Positions 7,469 to 13,276 of a DNA stretch of 15,121 bases are shown in pieces. Position 1 is the stretch's first letter. Each line of letters begins with the position of its first letter. Source of the stretch: Candidatus Agathobaculum merdigallinarum. GTDB lineage: Bacteria > Bacillota > Clostridia > Oscillospirales > Butyricicoccaceae. The stretch lies in the NCBI GenBank assembly GCA_019115425.1, contig DXDO01000115.1, forward strand, positions 1 through 15,121, written 5' to 3'. Position numbers and translations under genes: made by a program. Under the pieces are notes generated by a model that was given only the letters and a program-made list of their open reading frames with translations, had not been told where the DNA came from and ran no database searches.

Positions 7469-7492
7469 ATAAACATAGAAGGAGGCATAAAA

Positions 7493-8053
7493 ATGGAGCT
7501 TTCTGAAATCAGGGAACAGGCTGCAAAAGCGGCGGAACAGGTCTGCGGCGCGGCGAAGCTGCGCGCAGGCGATCTGTTTGTGGTCGGCTGCTCGTCCAGC
7601 GAGATACAGGGCGAGAAGATCGGCTCGCACTCGTCTGTCGAGGTCGCGGAGGCGGTGTTTGACGGCATTTACAGTGTGCTGCGCGAGCGGGATATCTATC
7701 TTGCCGCCCAGTGCTGCGAGCACCTGAACCGTGCGCTGGTGGTTGAGCGCGCTGCGTGCGAGCGCTTTATGCTGGAGGAGGTCAACGTCGTGCCGCAGCC
7801 CAAGGCAGGCGGCTCGTTCGCGACGACGGCTTACAAGCGCTTTGCCGATCCGGTCGCGGTGGACAGCTTAAAGCAGTCCGCATCCGCGGGCATGGATATC
7901 GGAGGTACGCTGATCGGCATGCACATCAAGCCGGTCGTGGTGCCGCTGCGCATCGAGATCAAGCGCATCGGCGAGACTGTCCTGCTTTGTGCGCGCCGCC
8001 GTCCTAAGTTCGTGGGCGGCAGCCGCGCGGTATACAACGAAAAACTTTTGTGA
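7493..8053 (+). CDS. UPF0340 / TIGR01440 family protein (YwlG-like)
   Basis: A 186-aa soluble protein of the UPF0340 (DUF436) family; the molecular function is unknown. Recognisable family segments are VVGCSSSEIQGEKIGSHSS near residues 29-47, AQCCEHLNRALVVE, VNVVPQPKAGGSFATTAY, and a C-terminal DIGGTLIGMHIKPVVVPLR followed by RPKFVGGSRAVYN. These Gly/Ser-rich loops suggest a ligand-binding fold, but no catalytic assignment is supported. The ATG at 7493 has GAAGGAGG 7 nt upstream. The frame remains open far upstream, but that extension would run through the divergent promoters and antisense to cotJABC, so I rejected it. It is the first gene of an operon with a HAD phosphatase 7 nt downstream; the HAD Shine-Dalgarno overlaps this stop codon. 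Confidence 0.9.
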   Translation: MELSEIREQAAKAAEQVCGAAKLRAGDLFVVGCSSSEIQGEKIGSHSSVEVAEAVFDGIYSVLRERDIYLAAQCCEHLNRALVVERAACERFMLEEVNVVPQPKAGGSFATTAYKRFADPVAVDSLKQSASAGMDIGGTLIGMHIKPVVVPLRIEIKRIGETVLLCARRRPKFVGGSRAVYNEKLL

Positions 8054-8060
8054 GGGATTT

Positions 8061-8765
8061 ATGGGACTGAAAGCAGTATTTTTTGATCTGGATGACACGC
8101 TTTACGGCAGCTTCCAGGCGTGCGACGCATATGCGTACGAGCGTCTGGCGGCCTGGGCGGAGGAGGAACTCGGCGTTTCCGGCGACGCGTTTGTGGAAGC
8201 CTACCGCGTCAACCGCCACCGGCTCGGCCGGCAGCAGCCGGGTATGCCGCCCGTGCACGACCGCGTCCTGTTCGCACAGGGCGCGCTCGAGCGCATGGGG
8301 CTGAACGCCATCCGCTATGCGCGCAAAGCGCACCGTGTTTACTGGGACGCGGTGCTGGACAAGATGGAGATTCGCCCGGGCGTGACCGCCCTGCTGGACG
8401 ATTTGAAACAGGCGGGCGTCAAGACTGCGGTCTGCACGGATATGCTGGCGGACATCCAGATGGAAAAGCTGGAATACCTCGGCCTTGCCGACCGGATCAC
8501 CTATCTGGTCTCGAGCGAGGAGGCGGGGATGGACAAGCCCGGCGCGCCGATCTTCTGGCTGGCGCTGCAAAAATGCGGCTGCCTGCCGGACGAGGCCGTC
8601 ATGGTGGGCGACAACTTCCGGCACGACGTGCAGGGCGCGACCGACGTCGGCATCGGGGGCGTGTGGCTCAACTGGACGCACCTGCCGCGGCCAGAGGATG
8701 ACCGTGCGTACATGGAAGTACACAGCTTCGAGCAGGCGGCGGACTACATCCGCACCCTGCTGTAA
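8061..8765 (+). CDS. HAD-superfamily hydrolase (phosphatase)
   Basis: A 234-aa cytosolic HAD hydrolase with all four motifs: nucleophile motif FFDLDDTLY with Asp9 and Asp11; motif II Thr126 in VCTDM; motif III Lys159 in MDKPG; and motif IV VGDNFRHD with Asp184 and Asp189. A helical cap lies between motifs I and II (about residues 15-95), as in subfamily I phosphatases of the YjjG or phosphoglycolate-phosphatase type. The substrate is probably a small phosphorylated metabolite but cannot be assigned. The ATG at 8061 follows GAGG at 8052-8055, which is inside the end of the upstream gene, implying coupled translation. It is the middle gene of the three-gene operon. The motif I context DDTL is more typical of phosphatases than of dehalogenases. 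Confidence 0.9.
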   Translation: MGLKAVFFDLDDTLYGSFQACDAYAYERLAAWAEEELGVSGDAFVEAYRVNRHRLGRQQPGMPPVHDRVLFAQGALERMGLNAIRYARKAHRVYWDAVLDKMEIRPGVTALLDDLKQAGVKTAVCTDMLADIQMEKLEYLGLADRITYLVSSEEAGMDKPGAPIFWLALQKCGCLPDEAVMVGDNFRHDVQGATDVGIGGVWLNWTHLPRPEDDRAYMEVHSFEQAADYIRTLL

Positions 8766-8794
8766 ACAGAAATCAGGACAGGAAGGGATAACCG

Positions 8795-9055
8795 ATGGAA
8801 CATTTTGATTATAAGCCGCGCGGGGTCTGCCCGATGAAGATTTCATTCGATTTGGAAGGGGATACGGTGCACAACGTGTCCTTCCTCGGCGGCTGCAACG
8901 GCAATCTGCAGGCCATCAGCCGTGTGGTCGAGGGCATGACCGTCGAGCAGATTGAGGGCTACTTCAAGGGCATCTCGTGCAGCGGCAAGGGCACTAGCTG
9001 CTCGGATCAGCTTGCTGCGGCCGTGCGCGCAGCATACGAGCGCACGGAAAAATAA
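8795..9055 (+). CDS. TSCPD-domain protein, TIGR03905 family
   Basis: An 86-aa protein with the four-cysteine TSCPD domain: Cys12 in VCPMKI, Cys34 in LGGCNGN, Cys62 in ISCSGKG and Cys69 in TSCSDQL. The cysteine spacing suggests metal binding or redox chemistry. Related domains occur at the C-terminus of some adenosylcobalamin-dependent ribonucleotide reductases, but stand-alone members are uncharacterised. The ATG at 8795 has GGAAGGG upstream. It starts 29 nt after the HAD stop and is probably the last gene of the UPF0340 operon. A run of hairpins starts 46 bp after its stop. Confidence 0.88.
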   Translation: MEHFDYKPRGVCPMKISFDLEGDTVHNVSFLGGCNGNLQAISRVVEGMTVEQIEGYFKGISCSGKGTSCSDQLAAAVRAAYERTEK

Positions 9056-9101
9056 CGCGTGCAGACAGACAAAGTCCCTGCGCCGAAGCGCTTATCAAAC
9101 A

Positions 9102-9298
9102 GAATTTTGCGGTTTTCCGCAAAATTCATAAAAAGTCAGGACAGGTGCCTGACTTTTTATGCTTTGAGAGCAAAAAAGTTTCGCGTAGAGGAACTTTTTT
9201 GCGAAAAATTCGATCGAAAGCGTGGTTTCGATCGAGAGGTTGTCAAAAAACAAAGTTTTTCGACAACCTTAAAGGACGATGCTGTTGCATCGTCCTTT
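9102..9298. repeat. Array of six consecutive hairpins
   Basis: Six inverted repeats follow one another almost without gaps between two convergent genes. (1) 9102-9112/9117-9127, 11 bp, TTTT loop. (2) 9127-9140/9148-9161, 14 bp, 7-nt loop. (3) 9170-9180/9192-9202, 11 bp, 11-nt loop. (4) 9210-9219/9226-9235, 10 bp, 6-nt loop. (5) 9237-9244/9262-9269, 8 bp plus an inner A5/T5 helix with one bulge. (6) 9271-9282/9287-9298, 12 bp, TGTT loop. The outer arms are all perfect. Stem sequences differ, so this is not a simple tandem repeat or CRISPR. Terminators would explain one or two of the hairpins but not six. A degenerate intergenic repeat or small non-autonomous element is possible. Confidence 0.85.
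9130..9158 (+). terminator. Probable terminator of the UPF0340-HAD-TSCPD operon
   Basis: AAAAAGTCAGG and CCTGACTTTTT form a hairpin with a 7-nt loop and a T5 tail on the plus strand. It lies about 75 bp after the TSCPD gene. The flanking CAT/ATG bases extend the pairing to 14 bp. It also works in reverse, because the stem is flanked by A5 and T5. Confidence 0.7.
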
Positions 9299-9300
9299 TT
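9271..9300. terminator. Terminator between TSCPD gene and PPTase gene
   Basis: A perfect 12-bp stem AAAGGACGATGC / GCATCGTCCTTT with a TGTT loop, followed by further T residues (T5 at 9296-9300). It sits 20 bp from the PPTase stop, so on the minus strand it can terminate that gene. On the plus strand it is a second stop for the TSCPD operon. Confidence 0.8.
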
Positions 9301-9319
9301 GCTGTATTCTGTTGCAGGA

Positions 9320-9979
9320 TCACTCCATAATGTGAACCGTCGGCGCTTCCGCGTTGGCCTGTTCAATGCACACCGCGAGACGGTAGTTGCGGTCCGCCGA
9401 AAAATCCGGCAGGAACAGGGAATATGCGCCGCTGACCTCGTTGCAGTCCAGCCGCGGCGGCGTCCGCCGGATATCGATCTGGAAGCTGCGCAGCGGCAGA
9501 TCCAGTCCCCGTCCGGTGGATTTGACAAAACTCTCCTTGAGTGTCCACAGTTTATAAAACGCATCATCCCGCGCGGAGGGGAGAAGCGAGTTGAGATACC
9601 GCACCTCTTCCTTGTGGAAGAAACGGGAGGCAACATCGCGCCGCCCGGGGTCGCACCGCTCGATATCTACGCCGACCGGCCGGTCGCTGACCGCGCACGC
9701 CGCCCAGTTTGCCGAGTGGGACAGGCTGAAGTGTACGTTCGGCTCGCTTACCAGATAGGGCTTTCCGCCGTCGGCAATGGAAATGGCAAGCGGATGCACC
9801 ACCCAGGGAAAGTGCTGAGCGACCGCGTATTCCAGCAGGAGCGAGGCCGCGAAGCCCTGCGCGCGCGCCGTACCGTGGCGGCGGTCGATCTGCTCCATCC
9901 GGCCGCGCGACAGCCGCGCGCGCGAAGCGCCGTCGTCCGGATTGACGGCGGACACCGGAATGGCATATACAACGGTCAA
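9320..9979 (-). CDS. 4'-phosphopantetheinyl transferase, Sfp type
   Basis: A 219-aa enzyme that moves the 4'-phosphopantetheine arm from CoA to a serine of a carrier protein. Sfp/Gsp-type signatures are clear: VHFSLSHSANWAACAVS, then VGVDIE with Mg-ligand candidates Asp105 and Glu107, then KLWTLKESFVKSTGRGL with Glu149. These match Sfp residues 107, 109 and 151 with a constant offset of two. I chose TTG at 9979 as the start because AGGGGG lies 7 nt upstream. The frame stays open for 51 more codons upstream, but that stretch has no family similarity and no good start. It is monocistronic, with its own promoter about 170 nt upstream and a terminator 20 bp downstream. The target carrier protein is not in the window. 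Priming the fatty-acid ACP or a secondary-metabolism carrier are both possible. Confidence 0.92.
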   Translation of the reverse strand: MTVVYAIPVSAVNPDDGASRARLSRGRMEQIDRRHGTARAQGFAASLLLEYAVAQHFPWVVHPLAISIADGGKPYLVSEPNVHFSLSHSANWAACAVSDRPVGVDIERCDPGRRDVASRFFHKEEVRYLNSLLPSARDDAFYKLWTLKESFVKSTGRGLDLPLRSFQIDIRRTPPRLDCNEVSGAYSLFLPDFSADRNYRLAVCIEQANAEAPTVHIME

Positions 9980-10147
9980 AAAAATTCCCCCTAAAAAGTG
10001 CTGCTTGGATCGGATGATTGTAGCTGAAAGAACGGTTGTTAAAGATTGTGTGATGCCGCCGCAGCAATGCTGAAAGGCCCGATCGCGCAGCGCGGGCCGC
10101 CGGCAAATATTGCCGCAGAAACGGCGTAGCACAGATGTCTTGAAAGT

Positions 10148-10177
10148 ATTATATCACAGTTGGGCCGGTGTTGACAA
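10148..10177 (-). promoter_or_regulatory. Promoter of the PPTase gene
   Basis: On the minus strand, TTGTCA (10177-10172) and TATAAT (10153-10148) are 18 bp apart, and the -10 is extended (TGATATAAT). This is the closest match to a sigma-A consensus in the window. It lies about 170 nt upstream of the assigned TTG, leaving a leader of about 160 nt. In that leader I see only short hairpins (for example CGGCAA/TTGCCG near 10100) and no recognised riboswitch. Confidence 0.68.
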
Positions 10178-10220
10178 TTCTCTTTGCGCACCGGATGTGA
10201 AAAATCGTTTAAGGGATGGT

Positions 10221-11090
10221 TTAGGATTTGACTGCCTTGGAAGCCGGTTTTGCGCCCGCATTGCACACCGCCCCGTGCGGGCAGGCGCGCTTGCAATCTC
10301 CGCAGCGAATACATTCCGGGCTGTTGGGCGTGCGGTAGACGGCGATATCCAGCTTGCATGCCTTTTGGCACGCGCCGCATTTCGTACACTTCTCCTCGTC
10401 GATGCGGAAGCGGTACAGCGCGACCGGATTGAACAGCCCGTAGATCGCACCGAGCGGGCACAGATAGCGGCAGAACGGCCGGTAGACGACAATGCTCAGC
10501 AGTACCAGCACGATAAGGATGGCAGCCTTCCAGGTGAACAGCCAGCCCAGCGCTGCGCGCAGCGGCGGATTCGCGGCGATCAGCGGGATGCCAGCAAAAA
10601 GCGTGCCGGATGGGCAGATGTATTTGCAGAACCACGGCTGTCCCTGCCCGACAATGTCCAGCACGGTCAGCGGCAGGATGATGACGAAGCCGAGCAATAT
10701 GGCATATTTTAAGTATTTCAGCCAGCGGTCGCCGGGCAGGCGGCGCAGCTTTTTGACAAATGGGATCTTGTGCAGCAGATCCTGCACCAGCCCGAACGGG
10801 CACAGCCAGCCGCAGACCAGCCTGCCGAACAGCGCGCCGAACAGCAGCAGGAAGCCGACGACATAAAAGCTGAACTTGTGCGCGCGGCTGGTGATGACGG
10901 CTTGCAGCGAGCCGATGGGGCATGACCCGAGCGCCCCGGGACAGGAATAGCAGTTCAGCCCGGGCACGCACACGAATTTGCCCGCGCCTTTATAGATATT
11001 GCCCCGCGCAAAGCCGGCGGCATAGCCGTTGGTCAACGCAGTAAAGGCAAGCTGCACGAGCGTCCGTATATGATTTTTCAGTTTACCCAA
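10221..11090 (-). CDS. NapH/YccM-like membrane polyferredoxin (4Fe-4S binding protein)
   Basis: A 289-aa integral membrane iron-sulfur protein. An N-terminal cysteine cluster (Cys41, Cys47, Cys50, Cys57-Pro) is followed by hydrophobic helices. Membrane-border CxxxCP motifs typical of the NapH/NosR/YccM group appear as CGWLCP (Cys93, Cys97), CKYICP and CRYLCP. The C-terminus carries two 4Fe-4S motifs: CTKCGACQKACK (Cys235, 238, 241, 245) and CIRCGDCKRACP (Cys260, 263, 266, 270). Such proteins move electrons across or along the membrane. I chose TTG at 11090, which gives the start MGKLKNHIRT. It has GGAG about 10 nt upstream and overlaps the CXXC gene by 8 nt. An upstream ATG at 11168 would run antisense-free through most of the CXXC gene and is less likely. 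It is the last gene of the redox operon; no clear terminator was seen. The electron donor and acceptor are unknown. Confidence 0.9.
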   Translation of the reverse strand: MGKLKNHIRTLVQLAFTALTNGYAAGFARGNIYKGAGKFVCVPGLNCYSCPGALGSCPIGSLQAVITSRAHKFSFYVVGFLLLFGALFGRLVCGWLCPFGLVQDLLHKIPFVKKLRRLPGDRWLKYLKYAILLGFVIILPLTVLDIVGQGQPWFCKYICPSGTLFAGIPLIAANPPLRAALGWLFTWKAAILIVLVLLSIVVYRPFCRYLCPLGAIYGLFNPVALYRFRIDEEKCTKCGACQKACKLDIAVYRTPNSPECIRCGDCKRACPHGAVCNAGAKPASKAVKS

Positions 11091-11229
11091 GGCCGATACA
11101 CTCCATACAAATATTGACCGCTTTGCGGAATACGGTTTCGGTCTCCCCGCGCCATATGCCCAGCGCAAGGCACAGCGCTGCCGCTGCCAGCAGCGTGACC
11201 GCGGCGCGGTTGCGGCGCAGAAAACTCAC
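11083..11229 (-). CDS. CD1871A-family CXXC membrane micro-protein
   Basis: A 48-aa peptide with one transmembrane helix (about residues 9-25), then ALGIWRGETETVFRKAVNICMECIGLG. The CMEC motif (Cys41-Cys44) lies close to the C-terminus. This is the pattern of the small Clostridia family annotated as CD1871A-family CXXC-motif protein. Its function is not established. GTG at 11229 overlaps the preceding TlpA-like stop by four bases (GTGA), with GGAGG 7 nt upstream. The product could be a redox-active helper or metal-binding subunit linking the lipoprotein and the polyferredoxin. Its constant partners here are the thioredoxin-fold gene upstream and the Fe-S gene downstream. It is short enough for automatic annotation to miss. 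Confidence 0.85.
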   Translation of the reverse strand: MSFLRRNRAAVTLLAAAALCLALGIWRGETETVFRKAVNICMECIGLG

Positions 11230-11828
11230 CCCTGCACCTCCGCCAGCATGCTGTCGATGATGGTGATCCAATCTTCCTTGCTATGCGCCTGGACGATGGC
11301 GTCGCCTACCTGTACGCCCTCGCTGTCCACAAAGAAGGTGGTGGGCACGGCGTAGATCTGGGAAAGAACGCCGTACAGATCCTCCGAGGGGAGCAGGTGG
11401 GTGTAATTGGCGCCGGTCTCAGCGACGATGTCCTTCGCGGTCTCGACCTGGCTGTCGCTGATCGCGCCGTCCGAATCCATAGCGTCGGATACCAGGCCGA
11501 TGATCTGCACGCCCTGATCCGCGTATTCTGCCGCGAGCTCGCCCAGATCGGGCATTTCATTGATGCACGGGCCGCAGAAGGTTGCCCAGACATTGACCAT
11601 GGTCAGGTCATAGTCCGCGAGGATGGACTGGTCAACCGTATTTCCCTCCAGATCGGTGGCGGAGAAGGCGCTTAAAACGCCGGTCTGACCGGTGCTCTCC
11701 TGACTACTGTCGGTGTGGGGCGCGCTCTCCTGCATGGATGCAGTACTGTTCGCAGACGGCGAACAGGCGCCCAGTGTGAGCAGGCACGCGAGCGCCGCGC
11801 TGCAAAATAAAAAACGGGTTGGCCTCAT
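11226..11828 (-). CDS. TlpA-like thioredoxin-fold lipoprotein
   Basis: A 200-aa secreted lipoprotein. The signal peptide (RPTRF, then a hydrophobic core) ends in lipobox LGAC, with lipidated Cys22, so it should sit on the outer face of the cytoplasmic membrane. A Ser/Thr/Gln-rich linker spans about residues 23-50. The AhpC-TSA/TlpA domain follows, with NVWATFCGPC (redox pair Cys85-Cys88) and the cis-proline loop AVPTTFF. Family members reduce or exchange disulfides, or serve cytochrome c maturation and peroxide resistance. The ATG at 11828 has AGGAGG 7 nt upstream, a strong site. It is the first gene of an operon with the CXXC peptide (4-nt overlap) and the polyferredoxin, which suggests that it receives electrons from them. 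No convincing promoter was found upstream. Confidence 0.92.
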   Translation of the reverse strand: MRPTRFLFCSAALACLLTLGACSPSANSTASMQESAPHTDSSQESTGQTGVLSAFSATDLEGNTVDQSILADYDLTMVNVWATFCGPCINEMPDLGELAAEYADQGVQIIGLVSDAMDSDGAISDSQVETAKDIVAETGANYTHLLPSEDLYGVLSQIYAVPTTFFVDSEGVQVGDAIVQAHSKEDWITIIDSMLAEVQG

Positions 11829-12141
11829 GGGAAATCCTCCTGAAAAGTGTTTTTCGGATGTTAAAGATAGACCGGAAGCACAGCGCCGCGAAATAAATTA
11901 CTCCATGGCGGCGACAAACCGTGTCTGACAAGATTGTACAACTGAATGGGCCGGTAATCAAGGGGGAAATGAAAGAAGGGGTATTTTGTGGCTCCGGCGG
12001 GCATAGAGAGACGACATGGGATGGGCGTCCGCCCTTTGCCGCGGCGGACGGCCGGTTCCGGAAATGTATTTGTTTATCTTTATTTTATAAATCCTCTTGC
12101 TTTTTGTGTTATGATAGAGACAGGGAAGGCGGGTGAGAGCG
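11829..12141. other. Divergent intergenic region upstream of tlpA-like gene and response-regulator remnant
   Basis: No intact gene was seen in these ~313 bp. An 8-bp perfect inverted repeat, CGTCCGCC/GGCGGACG, lies at 12026-12033/12043-12050. A strongly AT-rich patch follows at about 12066-12120. An extended -10-like TGTTATGAT (TATGAT at 12110-12115) could start plus-strand transcription toward the remnant and the EamA gene, but the -35 is poor. I found no receiver-domain coding sequence here that would complete the remnant downstream. Confidence 0.45.
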
Positions 12142-12335
12142 GTGACGGTTCGCAGACGGCTTTTGATGCAGGCCCCCGTGTGTGTCCAGTCGGGAAAGGC
12201 TGTATGAGCGCCATGGGCGATAATGCGACCGCCGCCGTACATATCAACCGTTTGCGCGAGAAGATCGAAAGGGACCCGTCCGCTCCACGGTATATCCAGA
12301 CTGTGTGGGGCGCGGGCTATCGGTTGAGGGGGTAA
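12142..12335 (+). pseudogene. Remnant of an OmpR/PhoB-type response regulator (C-terminal DNA-binding domain)
   Basis: The last ~38 codons read GDNATAAVHINRLREKIERD, then a segment with PRYIQTVWGAGYRLRG, and a stop. This is the recognition helix and wing of an OmpR-family winged-helix domain. Upstream the matching sequence is broken. A different frame (12142-12204) reads LLMQAPVCVQSGKAV, resembling the family's LL...PGRVVSREAL segment, and ends at TGA. A third frame across the gap reads YERHG, where relatives have YERVWG. That points to at least two frame changes and a small deletion. The receiver domain is absent. The final codons supply the Shine-Dalgarno (GAGGGGG, 12326-12332) of the EamA gene, which may be why this end survived. 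No partner histidine kinase is nearby. Expression of a short DNA-binding fragment cannot be excluded. Confidence 0.65.
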
Positions 12336-12341
12336 TTCATT

Positions 12342-13205
12342 ATGTGGCTGGCATTTGCCGCAGGTTCGGCATTTTTCGCGGGTGTGACATCCATTCTGGC
12401 AAAGTGCGGCATCCGCAGGACGGACTCCAACCTTGCCACGGCCATCCGCACCATTGTGGTGCTGGTTTTTGCGTGGGTCATGGTATTTGTGGTCGGCTCT
12501 CAGGGGCAGATCACGCAGATCTCCGGCCGCAGCCTGCTGTTTCTTGTGCTGTCCGGGCTGGCGACGGGGGCGTCCTGGCTGTGCTATTTCAAAGCGCTGC
12601 AGATCGGCGATGTGAACAAGGTCGTATCGGTCGATAAATCGAGCAGCGTGCTCACCATTCTGCTCGCGCTCCTTTTGCTGCACGAGGAAATCTCGGTCTG
12701 CAAGGGCATCGGCATCATCGGCATCGGGTTCGGCACATGGCTGATGATCCAGCCGCGGGACGGAGAGCCGCTCGAGCGCAAAAGCGGCAAGGGTTGGTTC
12801 GTATACGCGGCGCTCTCCGCGCTGTTCGCCAGCCTGACCGCGATTCTGGGGAAAATCGGCATAGAGGCAGTGGAATCCAATCTGGGCACCGCAATCCGCA
12901 CCGGCGTAGTGCTCGTGATGGCATGGGTGGTGGTGTTTGTCACCCGCAAGCCGGATCAGCCGCTTACTGTGCCGCGCGGCGAACTGGGATTAATCTGCCT
13001 GTCCGGACTTGCGACAGGGGCGTCCTGGCTGTGTTACTACCGCGCGCTGCAGCTCGGTCCGGCGAGCCTTGTCGCGCCGGTGGATAAGCTGAGCATTCTG
13101 GTGACCATTCTGTTCTCCCGCATCGTGCTTCACGAGCGGCTGACGCGCCGCGCCTTTCTGGGGCTGGTGCTGCTTACCGTGGGGACACTGCTATTGCTGT
13201 TTTGA
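12342..13205 (+). CDS. EamA-family (DMT superfamily) transporter
   Basis: A 287-aa integral membrane protein of two EamA domains, about ten transmembrane helices, probably a metabolite exporter or permease. Its substrate is unknown. The halves are strikingly alike at a constant offset of 150 residues. DSNLATAIRT (from 28) matches ESNLGTAIRT (from 178), and LSGLATGASWLCYFKALQ (from 70) matches LSGLATGASWLCYYRALQ (from 220). Each half resembles the ~140-aa single-domain EamA proteins common in Firmicutes, so the gene looks like a tandem fusion. The ATG at 12342 has GAGGGGG 9 nt upstream, lying inside the response-regulator remnant. No clear terminator follows; only a weak CTGCGC/GCGCAG hairpin at 13230-13249 without a T-run. 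The next gene is convergent. Confidence 0.9.
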   Translation: MWLAFAAGSAFFAGVTSILAKCGIRRTDSNLATAIRTIVVLVFAWVMVFVVGSQGQITQISGRSLLFLVLSGLATGASWLCYFKALQIGDVNKVVSVDKSSSVLTILLALLLLHEEISVCKGIGIIGIGFGTWLMIQPRDGEPLERKSGKGWFVYAALSALFASLTAILGKIGIEAVESNLGTAIRTGVVLVMAWVVVFVTRKPDQPLTVPRGELGLICLSGLATGASWLCYYRALQLGPASLVAPVDKLSILVTILFSRIVLHERLTRRAFLGLVLLTVGTLLLLF

Positions 13206-13276
13206 AGCGGAAGGGGGATGGCGCGCAATCTGCGCTTCTAAAGGCGCAGGATCTGCCGTGCGGACTGACTCAATGC

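Noticed and set aside
6797..7492. N-terminal extension of the UPF0340 gene in the same frame
   Set aside because: It would run antisense to cotJABC and across both divergent promoters. The ATG at 7493 has an excellent Shine-Dalgarno and begins the family homology.
9102..9298. CRISPR array
   Set aside because: The hairpin units differ in sequence and length. There are no identical direct repeats with spacers and no cas genes in the window.
4603..9979. A polyketide or non-ribosomal peptide cluster made of ketosynthase, ligase and PPTase
   Set aside because: No carrier protein, module or tailoring enzyme is present, and unrelated spore-coat and phosphatase operons lie between the genes.
9059..9994. 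A 311-aa plus-strand open frame
   Set aside because: It passes through all six hairpins and then antisense to the PPTase gene; the product has no domain-like segments.
10196..10229. Terminator of the redox operon near the polyferredoxin stop
   Set aside because: Only a 5-bp AAATC/GATTT pairing with a long loop was found and there is no T-run.
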